Of a stretch of 64,000 bases of DNA, positions 11,294 through 22,754 are shown piece by piece (position 1 is the first letter of the stretch; each line of letters starts with the position of its first letter). The stretch spans positions 64,963,587-65,027,586 of the forward strand of contig CM035806.1 in the NCBI GenBank assembly GCA_020466095.1, read 5' to 3'. The translations under genes were made by a program, and so were the position numbers. The notes beneath the pieces are model-generated. The model was not told where the DNA came from, did no database searches, and worked only from the letters and a program-made list of their open reading frames with translations. The stretch is from Chlorops oryzae (lineage: Eukaryota; Arthropoda; Insecta; Diptera; Chloropidae).

Positions 11294-12509
11294 TTTTCGG
11301 TTTAATGGAGTTTAATCAATAGCAAAATTGGACGCTTTATACTCAAAGTAGTAGAGCTGTAGCAAACCGTATGCATTCGTTACTGAGTAGCGGGTGCGTC
11401 ATCTAGTACCGAGTAGCGAATCGCGTTGCACACGAATGCATTGAGTTAGTCGTTTTTTGCGCAGAGTTGCAATTTTTCAGCCTGTGCTTGCGTCAAGTTA
11501 TTAAATTAAATGACGTCATACAGAACGCGTACGCCAACGATCCAATCTTTCAAAAGACCCTAAGAACGCAGTTAAGTATTGAAAATTAACCGAAAATTTT
11601 CATCATTAAATCATTTCAAGATTTGGCATCTGTTTTCGAAATCTTCAATGTCGTTTGCCGTCAAATTTCTTCGAAAATTCAAATGTTAACTAATAGTATC
11701 CGGCTAGGAATGAGAAACTCCATATAAAAAAAGCTTCGGAAAATTCCTGCAAGAAATTTCACGCGGCATTTGCGACGGCTGGCCGCAGTTCAGTAAAAAA
11801 ATTTCATAGCATTTTAGTTGTTTTTTGACTGAAAATGCACATCGAAACCCAGACTTTCCTAGTCACAAATAATTGAAGTTGAATTGTTTCTCGCAGAAAA
11901 GTGACAGCTGATGTCAAAATAGTTTCAAGGTAGTTTAATAATACCTACCTACAAATAAGATTCCATTTCGAAATTCAAACTGAAATTGAAATTTAAATCA
12001 GCTTTTTATGCCGTCAGGGCTGCTTAGAATATTTTAACGATACCGTTTTTTTCTCGGCGAAATAGCCTAGGAATATCCGCGGGCATTTCATACCAAACTG
12101 AGGCGAATCTTAAGGGCTCAACGCTGTTAAAGTAAATTGAAAGGAAGTGACGAGCTCATTCTTTTGAAAAAAGGAAATCAGAGTTGAAATTTCGATGTCA
12201 TGTCGGCAGAAATATAGAAAATGTATGACGTAAATGCAACCCTGTGAGTCCGATTACTTGTAATTAGCGTATGCGTTCAAGTAGCGAAAGTAAGCCAAAG
12301 TACTTCTTTGTTTTTTTCTACATGTGTTTGGTATAGGAAATTTACTTGCAGCTTTAGAGCGTAGAGCCCCTTAGAGCGTAGAACCCTTTACTGAGTGAAT
12401 TTTCTCATTTACACAGACGCTGCGTATGAAAAACAAAAACAAATCAACCGCAAACGGTAATAATCCCATCTATATGAAAGAGTATTACGCTGGGCAGCAC
12501 TGTTCTAAC
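11294..12509. other. Upstream region of the PP2C gene
   Basis: No ORF or repeat family was recognised. The promoter and 5'UTR of the phosphatase should lie here, but no diagnostic element could be assigned. Confidence 0.4.
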
Positions 12510-13273
12510 CAGGGACTGAAAATAACAGTTTCAATGTCTTTCAAAATTTGAAAAAGCCAGGACAAAAAATTGTCGCACAGAAATCTTTTCGATGTCATTG
12601 TGATCCTCAGGACATTTTCTATACGAATCCGGGATGCATTTTATTTTCCTCACTTTTTTAGAAAAAGTCCAATATTAACTGGTAAATACTGACTTTTATT
12701 TTTTCAGTTAAACAATAACAGTTAAACTGGGCCAAATATTTTTTTGGGAAAAATAAAAGGCTTTGCCAAATAACAAATAAACCGTTACTTCAATTTAAAT
12801 AAATTTGATACCAATTGATAGGTCTCAGTTTCTAGAATCGAAAAATACATCTGTGGTCTTATGGAAGAGTAGCTTAAGTCGACTTAAGCTTAAAATGAGT
12901 TATTAATACCACTGAATTCCCTTCAAAGAGACGCATCATTAGGTAAAACCCTTGTCTCCGTAACATTCTTCTAGGAAAAGTGGTTAACACAGAAACGTCC
13001 AATGATTATCGAATTATGTATTTTTGGATTCTAGAAACTGAGACCTATCAATTGGTGTCAAATTTATTTAAATTGGAGTAACGGTTTATTTGTTATTTGG
13101 CAAAGCCTTTTATTTTTGCCAAAAAAAATATTTGGCCCAGTTTAACTGTTATTGTTTGACTGAAAAAATAAAAGTTAATATTTTACAGTAATTTTTTTTC
13201 AAATAAAATACAAGTCAAAAAAATCTTTTTTTTGTAACTTTTACTATAAAAGTCATAACTGGTTCGGTCCCTG
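12510..13273. mobile_element. hAT foldback MITE with exact 8-bp TSD
   Basis: The 764 bp element runs from CAGGGACTGAA to TTCGGTCCCTG (inverted, one mismatch). It is flanked by the exact duplication GTTCTAAC (12502-12509, 13274-13281). A CAGGG start with 8-bp duplication is typical of hAT. The arms are complementary well inward: 12700-12840 against 13010-13180. There is no transposase. Confidence 0.9.
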
Positions 13274-13359
13274 GTTCTAACGGATATTTTCGATTCAAAT
13301 TCGTCGAGCCCAAATTAATTTTTCATTTGAATCTCATTGGGTGTTTGAACTTAAATCAG

Positions 13360-13756
13360 ATATCGTCGGCTTAAAGTGTAAACCTGCTAACTAAAAATTT
13401 CAAAACTTTACAGGGTGAACAAAAAACACTTTTTTTTTCAAGACTTCAAAGTAGGGAAGAGGACCCAAAATATGGATGGTTTATTTTGTTCCTATATGAA
13501 GTCTCTTCTAAATTCGATTCTGTGCACTATACAAAGTCTACTTGGAGTCACTTGTTGGTGTTAGCTGTGAACTTTGACCACAGTTGGACTTAGCAGTTTT
13601 ACTCATCACCAATTTCTCCGTATTTAGAATTTGAAATTAAAAAAGATTTTTTTGCCTGACGATGCAGTTTGCTTTTTTCTTTCGAATGACAACGAAAAGT
13701 CAGAATCGATTAAAAGTGGACTTAGCAGGTTTACTTACACTTTAAGCCGACGATAT
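13360..13756. mobile_element. TIR element, unclassified
   Basis: ATATCGTCGGCTTAAAGTGT at 13360 is repeated inverted at 13737-13756. The adjacent AAACCTGCTAA/TTAGCAGGTTT also pairs. The interior is non-coding and no duplication could be assigned. Confidence 0.7.
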
Positions 13757-13780
13757 ATGCTTTGCGTAAACAAAAGAATG

Positions 13781-13903
13781 CCGCGTTGTAGTGGTTAGGG
13801 TGCTCACCAAGCAATCCGAAGGGCCCAGGTTCGAATTTAGAAATATACTTTTCATTTTTTTACTATTAAAAAGTACTTTACTAAAAAAAAAAAAAAAAAA
13901 AAA
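13781..13903 (+). repeat. tRNA-derived SINE with A-rich tail
   Basis: A-box TAGTGGTTAGGG (13789), B-box CAGGTTCGAATTT (13827), and an A-run at 13881-13903. Confidence 0.7.
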
Positions 13904-14027
13904 AACGAATATTCCAAGGGAGTTACGTTGCGCCTTTTTTCGATTATTCCGAATCAAAAATTTCTTTGCGTGCGGGCCTATATTTAAATTGATTAAAACT
14001 GAAGCAAGTCGACCAGCGTCACAAACC

Positions 14028-14130
14028 TGACGTGGTCGAAGTGGTTAAGATGCCTGACGAAGAACGCCGTAAGCTGGGTTCGAAATCGATCGCATCGGCT
14101 TTCCACATTCGACAATCAGAAAAATGTTTT
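14028..14130 (+). repeat. tRNA-derived SINE head
   Basis: GTGGTCGAAGTGGTTAAGATG (A-box) and GCTGGGTTCGAAATCG (B-box, 14073) are spaced as in tRNA genes. No acceptor-stem pairing, so not a functional tRNA. Confidence 0.65.
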
Positions 14131-14283
14131 TTTCTGATTGCCTAAAAATTACTATGTGTAATGATAAAAATTAAAATTAGAATTATTGACAAAAAGCCCG
14201 AATTTTGATATGAAAATAAAATTGAATCTTGTCGCTTAAAGAAAAAACAAATTGATTATTGTATGTACATTGTAGGCATGCTT

Positions 14284-14494
14284 ATCCCGGGATCCCGGAA
14301 TTTAAAAAAATAGTAATAAATCGTTAAATTCGTAGAAAAAATCGGACAAAATCGTTTAAATCTGTTAAATCGTTTAGTCGAAGTTAAAATATATGGAATA
14401 TATGGATGTGTTAATCAAACTTTTGTTGAATAGCCAAGAAAACCACCTGGACTAATCCCGGGATCCCGGGATATCCTGGGATTTTGGGATCCCT
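14284..14494. repeat. Repeat with CCCGGGATCCCGGG-like ends
   Basis: ATCCCGGGATCCCGG at 14285 recurs at about 14456, followed by TATCCTGGGATTTTGGGATC. The unit is probably a short degenerate element; the family is not recognised. Confidence 0.45.
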
Positions 14495-14500
14495 AGTACA

Positions 14501-15329
14501 TTGGGTGGTTTTTCAAAATACGTTTTTTCGATTTTTATAGGTGCTCACGTCCAATATTGTTTGTTTTGGTGTAAAACTGAGATGCCCAAAATTTAAACCC
14601 AATCCAATAATTCCTTGCCGTGCCTAGAGGGGCCCAAAGTTGAGAAATTTTGGGTTTTTCGCCGAAATTTTCCATAATGTACCCCCTAGGGGGTATATCA
14701 TGTACTATAACAACAAAAAAGTTCCATTTCTAATTCGACCAGTTTATTATCTTCGTAAATGGTCCTACATTTCAAAAATCGGTGGAAAAACAACAAAAAT
14801 ATTGGGGGTCGGCCTGATAAAGCTTTAACTAAAAAGGAGGTTTGGAGTTTTTTCACTTTTTTTTTAAAAACCTAAATTTTCTTTACTTCATTGTTGTTTT
14901 TGTGATATATAATGTTCGGCATTATTTTTTGCAATAAAATTATCTTTCGATTGGATCTAACAACATTAAAATCGCGTTATATATAATACAGTTATGATCA
15001 AAAAACTTCGAGTTTGTTGCGTTTTTTTCGTAGATCTTAGGTAATAGGTCTCAAACAACAACAACATTATTTACGAAGGTAATAAACTGGTCGAATTAGA
15101 AATGGAACTTTTTTGTTGTTATAGTACATGACATACCCCCTAGGGGGTACATTATGGAAAATTTCGGCGAAAAACCCAAAATTTCTCAACTTTGGGCCCC
15201 TCTAGGCACGGCAAGGAATTATTGGATTGGATTCAAATTTTGGGCATCTCAGTTTTACACCGAAAGGAACAATATTGGACGTGAGCACCTATAAAAATCG
15301 AAAAAACGTATTTTGAAAAACCACCCTAA
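14501..15329. mobile_element. TTAGGG-family foldback element (non-autonomous)
   Basis: The ends are TTGGGTGGTTTTTCAAAATA and, inverted, TTAGGGTGGTTTTTCAAAAT. The arms are about 260 bp and close to identical. Flanks are AGTACA (14495-14500) and TGTACA (15330-15335), a probable 6-bp duplication with one change. The terminal bases match the autonomous element that starts only 23 bp to the right. Confidence 0.75.
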
Positions 15330-15893
15330 TGTACATACTTATAGTATGTACATTAGGGCGGGTCGATTTGTAGGGGGCGGAAAAAGTCGCAAAGGCACAT
15401 ATGATTTTCGGATTCTATGGGTCAAAATAAGAAACTTTGCCCAAGAAACCATACCTCTAAAATGAATTCTGATGTTCCTCGTTTTAATCGGTAGGTACCC
15501 AAATGGGCAAATGTAGAAAAATCGTGTTTTAACCCATTTAAAGCGTTAGGGGTTGCTCCAATCGAGTCCAAATGTATGACGGACCCCCACCAACTTTCGA
15601 CGGCCGACCCTCCCATGCCAGTGGTGCACCTCCCGAACCCCCCCTTAGGGGCGCCCCATATAAAAATATCGAAAAAGCACCATTTTTGGCTCTCTACATG
15701 ACAAAAATTAATTGAAATGGCTATTATTTTTCCGCACAAATGAAGTTTCTAGGAAAAAAAAGGTTTTTTTTGTTTGTGGATTTTTATTTTCTCTTTAAAA
15801 ATTTATGTAATCACAACATACGATAGAAATTAAAGAATTATTGTTTGAAGTGAATGAATGGATGAATGAATGAATGAATGTAATATCACACAA

Positions 15894-18142
15894 TTATTGT
15901 TTGAAGTCTTTTTTGGTTTCAACCCTGGGTAATTTCGCACGGCTCTCCAATGTTGCCTCCATAACAGCCTCTACATTTTCCGGTATTACTCGTTTGGCAA
16001 CGCTAGCTAGCAGTTGAACGTGTTGTTCCGTTCCTTGTATATGTAATGGAATATTCGGATCAGTAAATGGTGAATCATCTTCATTTAAATATTGTTTCAA
16101 TGTTTCATACGGAATGATTCGCGTGAATGGTGGTTCAAATACGTTATTTATATTATTCAAATCGATCATATTTGTGTACTCGAAGCAATTGAAGTTTATA
16201 TCTGGTTTTTTATATTCTCTAAGTTCCGATGGGTCTTCAACATTGTCTCGATATCGTAAAATTTTCTTGATAGCAGTGTCGCGCACATTTTTCCTATCAT
16301 CAAACAACATTGATAGCAAGACATTTTCCGAATGTGCAAAATATGAATTATTTTTAATTACTCGATTGACAACAGTGCGTAAATTCGGCTCTAGAAATTT
16401 TGTCCAAGTAATGTACCTGAAAAATAGTACACTACCGTACACGACAGAGCTGTAATACTTGATATTAAAATACATTGGCACATAAACTTTAATTATAAAT
16501 TCAACCAGAATTCTCAAATTTTTAGGTGGATTTGTCATTGTCACATATAATCGTAATAATCTAGCGGCCTTGGTTAGCCAGCGAGAATGTGCAATTCTCC
16601 CTGGTTTGATGTTAGCCAGATCCACAGAAACCACGCCATTAGAAATTGCATGTGCCATGTCGTATAAGTACTGCGAATCGGTGGAATATTTGTGCTGTTC
16701 TGCAACAGGAGGCATATTTTCCAACGCAATTCTCCCAAAGTCGCTCACCACCTGAAAATATATAAAAATTAAATAAATTTAATATGATTTCATCATTCAA
16801 AATGTTTGAAAATTGTAATAAATGAGTGACAGCAATGACTTACCGGAAGAGTTTCAGCATTTTCAATTTGCTTGCTTAGTTTCCCGGTTGTCGATGTTGG
16901 TCCAGTGGTGGATGATTTATCCAAAACCTCAAACAAATGTCGAAACGGAAGTTCGTTGAAGTGTAGCAGGCAAACAAACCAATGCAATGGTCTTTGTAGC
17001 AGAAATTCGAATCTTCGTATAATTCCACCGTGTGTACCAATGTTTGTTGGCTCACCGTCAGTGCATATGCCAATCAATGCATCCAAAGATATGTTTTTAT
17101 CGTTGAAAAATTCATGCAATTTTGTTGTTTTGTATTCAGCACTTTCCTCTTCCAGTCTTGCGTAACCAATCAATCGAGATTTCGGCTCTCTTAAAATAAC
17201 AAGGTGGGGTTCTTTTACCATCCTACTATGATACTTGTCAGCAATTTTTTCTCTCGTATAAGTATCATCTTTTCTGCCGTCGAATGAAAACGCCATTAAA
17301 CTGGAATCATCAAACCTATTGCGGAGCACAATTCCTCTGCATTTCTCTCTTTCTCTACGAACTTTCGATTTATCCATGATGAGAGGTTCGCCATGCTGAT
17401 CTTTCATGTCAAAATCTTTGAAAAGACTGGTTGCCAGTGCTGACGCTACTCTGTCAGACACACCAAATCTATCACACATCAAGGCAAAGTAAAAGCAATC
17501 GTATCTTTCTGTGTATTGTGAACATGTGCTTCTATTCAAAACATCTTCATCACCCGTGGTCGATACGTATGTTGTATCATCGGGATCTTCGTATGTTGGC
17601 ATTGATGACGGTGCCGCTTGCTCTTCATTTTCCATCAGAAATGCATCAATTGTTAGTCTTCTCTGATTATGTTGATCGTGCATAAACTGTTTGAGGCGTT
17701 CTGGAACCAAACCGCATTGACAATGACCTGCCTTCAAATCGCATTTACATGCTCCAATATAAAAAATTTGGTTCAGAGTATCTTTATATCTTAAAAGGTC
17801 TCTATTCGTCTTCTTACATTCGGCTTGGTATTTGTTAAGCATTCTATTCAATTTAACACCAACATATTTCTTTGAAATTATGCTCGTATCAAGTTTTTCC
17901 CAAATTTCAACCAACCTTTCTACTACGTGATTAGTGAATTGTTTATAGGAAAACTTTTTTTGTGCTGTTTTGGAACGATCGCTTAAGTAAAAATAATATC
18001 TCAAGACATCCAGATCAGTTGGTAAATTAAGATCATTCAAATCAGAAGACACACCAAAAACAGCAACATCATGCTTGAGTATACGACTCATTGGATTTTC
18101 GATAGCCGATGATGTTGTTGCTATTTCATCTTGCGGGTTCAT
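15894..18142 (-). CDS. Putative transposase, intact, two exons, 718 aa
   Basis: Exon 1 is 18142-16844 and exon 2 is 16751-15894, with phase-0 GTAAGT/TTTCAG splice sites. Visible features: an N-terminal helical region, a C-K-C...C-Q-C cluster (Cys132, 134, 141, 143), a SFDGRKDD motif (Asp289), GICTDGEPTNIG (Asp362), and the strongly patterned LHWFVCLLHFNELPFRHLFE block (386-405). An Asp in a beta-strand context followed by Asp some 70 residues later and a downstream Leu-His-rich helix suggests an RNase-H/DDE-like core, but this is inference. I recall similar NELPxRHL proteins as uncharacterised invertebrate repeats; the superfamily name is unknown to me. No frameshift or stop breaks the frame, and it lies centrally between long TIRs, so it is probably the element's own transposase and may be recently active. 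The protein ends KKDFKQ. The start is the first ATG of the frame. Confidence 0.85.
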
Positions 18143-18233
18143 TGTAAACTAAAGAACATATAAAAAACGGAAAAAAATCCATATTTCAAACACTCATTAA
18201 AACATTTCAATAATTTGAAAATGTGATGAAATT

Positions 18234-18610
18234 AAAAAAATCCCAAGCCAAACAGTATAAACAAAAACAGACGCTTGAATACATATACAAATACACAGAC
18301 GTGTTGGTTGAACACATGTGCGCATGTACAGAGCGCTACACACAACGTATATGGTATGGCGTTTTCATGTGTATGTGCACATTAGGGTGTATTTGTCGTA
18401 AAATTGTTGTAAAATATTAGTTCCATTTATTTTCTTACAATTTATTGACAAAAACACCCTAATGTGCACATACACATGAAAACGCCATACCATATACGTT
18501 GTGTGTAGCGCTCTGTACATGCGCACATGTGTTCAACCAACACGTCTGTGTATTTGTATATGTATTCAAGCGTCTGTTTTTGTTTATACTGTTTGGCTTG
18601 GGATTTTTTT
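18234..18610. repeat. Apparently perfect palindrome with a mini-element at its centre
   Basis: The 148-bp arms 18234-18381 and 18463-18610 appear identical in inverted orientation. Between them is an 81 bp unit that starts TTAGGGTGTATTTGTC and ends GACAAAAACACCCTAA. It lies just upstream of the transposase start, inside the 5' half of the transposon. Confidence 0.9.
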
Positions 18611-19354
18611 TTCTTAGAAACGAACGCATAGATTGAAAAATTAAATAATCACCTTTGAATTTCTTATGTTTGTCACGTAGATGGTTATTTTTCAATAGAG
18701 ATGGTTATTTGTTCACGTATGATTCAATTTGATCGCGTTGAATAAAAAAAATTTTCACTACAAAGCACAAAACAACGGTTTTTCTGATATACACGTGTGA
18801 ATGTGTTTTTGCTTGAATTCACCAATACTATACGAAAGTAAAGGTTATATTTCTTTATATAAATCACCTTTGGACTTTATTTTGATATTAGTCCACAAAA
18901 TAACGTCGTTATAATATATTTTTTTAACACAAAACGTGATTTTATGTTGAAGCAAAAGTTGAACACATATAGCACTAGTCTGAACTCGATGACTTCAATT
19001 ACAGTACTGAGTTATATATGATTTTATGTTCAAAAGGACACCAACAGAAATATGTGTAAAACATATATGTGTAATACATATATGTATGTATGCGCTGAAG
19101 ACTCAGCATGGAAGGAGGACAGAAAGAATAAAAGAGGAAAGAAAGAGAGAATGTGTTTATACACAGAGAAACATTTGCATGGTCAGACGCATTAGAGAAT
19201 AAATACAGTGGTGATATTTGTTGCAATGGACTTATCTTGGCATCGGTGCATCCTACGGTAATGGAATTTATGGGTGACCCCCCCTAATTTTTGGTGTAAA
19301 ATGCGATGAAACAAGTTGCAAAAGTAAAAAAGTTCATTCAAGGGGGTGAAATCT
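18611..19354. other. Interior of the transposon, upstream of transposase
   Basis: AT-rich, no ORF of substance. It probably contains the transposase promoter; nothing specific is visible. Confidence 0.4.
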
Positions 19355-19713
19355 CCAAAAATGGTGCTTTTTCGATATTTTTATATGGGGCGCCCCTAAG
19401 GGGGGGTTCGGGAGGTGCACCACTGGCATGGGAGGGTCGGCCGTCGAAAGTTGGTGGGGGTCCGTCATACATTTGGACTCGATTGGAGCAACCCCTAACG
19501 CTTTAAATGGGTTAAAACACGATTTTTCTACATTTGCCCATTTGGGTACCTACCGATTAAAACGAGGAACATCAGAATTCATTTTAGAGGTATGGTTTCT
19601 TGGGCAAAGTTTCTTATTTTGACCCATAGAATCCGAAAATCATATGTGCCTTTGCGACTTTTAAATCGACCCGCCCTAATGTACATATATCATTAAGTCG
19701 TATTGCAAAAATT

Positions 19714-21025
19714 TTAAATTTTGGACGCTCCAAATTTTGCTGACTCCAATGCTTCTTTGAGTACTTTGAGTGTGAAATCAATCTTTTCGGGTGTTGCATT
19801 TAAACCCATAACTCCAATTCGAAAAACTTTATCCATTGTCGGACCTAGACCGCCGCTCAGCTCCAAGGAATAGCTAGAAATGGAAAGTTGATTAATTGAT
19901 CAATGTTAGAACTCTCACCGAAAGCGCACTCACTTCTTCATCGAATATTCCGTAACACGTTTCCAATCTAATCCTTGAGGTATTTCGATTGTATTCACCG
20001 TTGGAAGACGATACTCGGGAATTTTGACAAATAGTTTCAGGCCCATATTCTGTATACCTTGCTGGAGACGTTTGGAACATTCTTGATGTCGTTTGATGCT
20101 AGCCGCAATGCCTTCATCACAGAATTGAGCTAACGCCTCACGTAGTCCTAATAATAACGTCGATGAAATCGTATGATGATAGATTCTGGACCAACCATAA
20201 CAACCCCAGTATTGACCGATCAATAAAACGTCCATATAATAGACATCAACTTTTGATTTTCGTGCCTCAATATATCGTATGGCACGATCATTGAAAGAAA
20301 TTGGTGTTATACCCGGTGGGGCGCCGAGAACTTTTTGTGACCCCGTATAGGCAACATCAATAGACCATGCATCCATGTGGAATTCCGTGCCACCCAAGGA
20401 CGCGACCGTATCCACAATGAAAAGACAATTTTGACCGCGACAAAATTCACCGAACTTACGCAAATGAGTTTGCAGCACACCGGTCGATGACTCGCCTTGT
20501 GCCACGAAGAAAACTTGTGGTTTGTATCTTGCGAAGGCGACCTTAATCTGGTCCAAAGTCAAGCCTTCACCCAAAGTTGCTTCCACTTGGAAAACTTTTG
20601 CGCCGTGTCGCGTTGCAATGTCCGTAGCACGATTTCCCCAATGACCCGTAGTCCCAATTAGTACGACGGTTCCATGCTCGATGAGATTGCACAGTGCCAT
20701 TTCCATGCCAGCATGTCCCGACGCACTCAGGCACATTGTTGCCTCATTTTGAGTTTGGAGAATGTATTTAACACCAGCCTTGATTTCATCCATCAACTGA
20801 AATCGCGACAAAATAAAATATCTTTATAATTTTAATTAAGCTCCTCAATGACCTTATTGATATTACGATCACCTGCAAACATTCCGGATGCAAATGACCT
20901 AAGATTTGTTGACTCATTGCCGTGAGCACTCGATTTGAGGCATTTGATGGTCCAGGTCCCATCAGGGTTTTTTGCGGCACGCAGAAGGCTTTTTTCAAGA
21001 CCTCTGGTGGCGGTGGTAATTCCAT
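19714..21025 (-). CDS. Spat: Alanine-glyoxylate / serine-pyruvate aminotransferase
   Basis: PLP enzyme that transaminates glyoxylate with alanine (or serine to pyruvate); AGXT acts in peroxisomes and mitochondria (family knowledge). Exons: 21025-20873, 20796-19934 and 19873-19714, joined in phases 0 and 2, giving 391 aa, the usual AGXT length. Motifs: N-terminal [33 protein letters not shown], the cofactor Asp of DTVASLGG (Asp180), and the Schiff-base lysine of [12 protein letters not shown] (Lys206, matching Lys209 of human AGXT). C-terminal [16 protein letters not shown] and RIGVMGLNA follow. The protein ends ASKI, a possible weak peroxisomal PTS1-type tripeptide. The stop codon is 29 bp from the 6-bp duplication of the transposon to its left, so the original 3'UTR is displaced and no AATAAA is visible before the transposon end. 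Symbol follows Drosophila usage. Confidence 0.95.
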
Positions 21026-21436
21026 CTTAGATTATTATTTGCTCAGTTGTTACGTGTCGGAGCTGTTTTGGAAGACTAAAACGTGAATTTCATTCACGAA
21101 TTCACGAATTCTCGTTGAAACCTTATCTTTGGGGCCAGCGTGAGTTTTAGATTTTTAGATTTCAATAGAAATCTTGTTTTTCGTTTCTTATCGTTATTGA
21201 GAGAGCAGTGGGTTTTTAAGAGGTAAAGTGGGTACTTGAGAATGTTATTCAAAGAGAACTTCAAATGATAATTTGTGTTGATTTACCTCTCTTAGTTGTA
21301 TAAGAACTACGATTTCTCGTTAGACCAGCTTTTAAGTTCATATCGGGAAACACAACTGTGGCCTTTAAAATACTACAAGCGAATCGGAAGTCACTAGTTC
21401 GGTGAAATCTCCTTTGGGACGAATTAAAAAAAAAAA
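21026..21436. other. Upstream of the aminotransferase gene
   Basis: Should contain the Spat promoter and 5'UTR. No recognisable core promoter element was assigned. Confidence 0.35.
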
Positions 21437-22300
21437 CACAAGTAAGGGTGTTATAGTCAGTCGAGCCAGACAATAGAATACCCGACACAGAAACACGTGT
21501 TCAAATAATTTTTAACATCAAGAGTTGTTTTAGGCTATAACGGGTCTTGTTAAATTTCTTTATGAAAACTGCCCCTTTGCCACGCCCGTTTTTACAATTT
21601 TTTTGAATTCTAATCAGAGGTTTAAATATACGCTCAAATTCTAAACTTCATTGAAATATTTCAAAAAAGTCCGATTTTGAGGCAGTTTTGGGATTTTTGT
21701 GACAGACCCTAGTACTGGAGGTACCCTTAAAAATGGACCGATCAAGACAATTTTTTTGGAGGATGTTTATGGGTACAAAGGAAGCATAAGTGCCATAATT
21801 TTGTTCAAGTCCCATTTGAATTTCGGGTGTAGAAGCCAATATTCGAAAAACGCCTTTCTGCCACGCCCACTTTTCCAATTTTTTGAAATCATATTACTTG
21901 CCTTTAAACATGTTCAAATATCAAATTTCATCACAATATCTTGAAAAACTTCGATTTAAGAGCAGTTTTTGTGACTTTCATAACAGACCCTAGTACTGGA
22001 GGTACTCCTAAAAATGGTCCGATCGGGTCCATTCTCGAACTTGTTCTTACTCATGTCCCCTTAAGCACACATACCTAATTTCGTCAAGATAGCTCAACTC
22101 CTTCGATAAGATAACTGTATACAGACAGACGGACAGACGGACGGACAGACAGACGGATGGACATGTCTAAATCGAATCTCCTAGTGACGCTGATCATATT
22201 TATATACATTTTGTATGGTCTAGCTCGATTGGTTATGGGTGTTACACACAGCCACACAAACGCAATATACCCTCGACACAGAGTGTGTCGGGTATAAAAA
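21437..22300 (+). mobile_element. DINE-1/Helentron-like interspersed repeat, copy 1
   Basis: Starts CACAAGTAAGGGTGTTATAG with ATACCCGACACAG just inside. A central CAGACGGACAGACGGACGGA tetranucleotide tract lies near 22125-22160. It ends with a hairpin-forming CGACACAGAGTGTGTCGGGT followed by ATAAAAA. A subterminal inverted word, an internal GTCY-like microsatellite and a 3' hairpin are the layout known for Drosophila DINE-1 Helitron derivatives. Non-coding. Confidence 0.7.
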
Positions 22301-22431
22301 CGTAGACATTTTTCGAGATTACTTGAGTACCACTATTATGCTGTCATTGAAAAATCCCTCCTCGCGTTTGAACTAGATAATTCGGTATATTTGGTGGTTT
22401 AGCAGAATAGGAGAAGGCCCGGGCTGTCGTG

Positions 22432-22560
22432 ACTCACTGGGTAGCATTTGCGCCTAATCATCCAAAGGGCTCGAGTTTAATTCTCCGCTCAGGCGAACGA
22501 CAGTTTTTTTTTTAATGCGCATAGTTCTGACATCATTGACGAAGTCGGGGCAGAAACTCC
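22432..22560 (+). repeat. tRNA-headed repeat of the shared-body family
   Basis: ACTCACTGGGTAGCATTTGC (A-box) and GGCTCGAGTTTAATTCTCC (degenerate B-box) are followed by a T tract and the body GACATCATTGACGAAGTCGG. The same body follows a different head at 43915. A linked sequence with TTTTTCCTATAC (22630-22690) recurs at 46389 and, inverted, at 57190. Confidence 0.6.
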
Positions 22561-22754
22561 TTTGCCTCTGGCTGGCAACTAGTTTTCTCATATTTTTCCA
22601 TTAAAAATCAGCTTCTTTCGAATATTCCTATTTTTCCTATACGCGAGGATTGCTCAACAGGACACCAATTTGCCCCAATCTTCCACAGGAGTGTATAAAC
22701 CCTTTGTAGAATTTTGAATTGCGAAATTTGTGGTAAAAATAACTGCGGATATGC

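Larger units (their letters stand above)
15353..19679. mobile_element. Autonomous DNA transposon, TTAGGGCGGG termini, 6-bp TSD
   Basis: The 4327 bp unit begins TTAGGGCGGGTCGATTT and ends with its inverse. It is bounded by the exact hexamer TGTACA (15347-15352, 19680-19685). The TIRs are 15353-15689 and 19355-19679 and look almost identical apart from an 11-12 bp indel near the tips. Inside lies an intact two-exon transposase gene (15894-18142) and a palindrome at 18234-18610. A short GAAT/GAATG microsatellite lies at 15849-15880. It does not match the end signatures of hAT, piggyBac, Tc1/mariner, P or Harbinger that I know; the superfamily is left open. Confidence 0.85.

Noticed and set aside
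15422..15739. ORF in the left TIR with an identical twin in the right TIR (19428-19622)
   Set aside because: Lies in the inverted terminal repeat; open by chance because of GC-rich sequence.
16793..18142. Calling the 15353 element a hAT transposon
   Set aside because: The TSD is 6 bp and termini are TTAGGG; the transposase lacks the hAT C-terminal signature seen at 25837.
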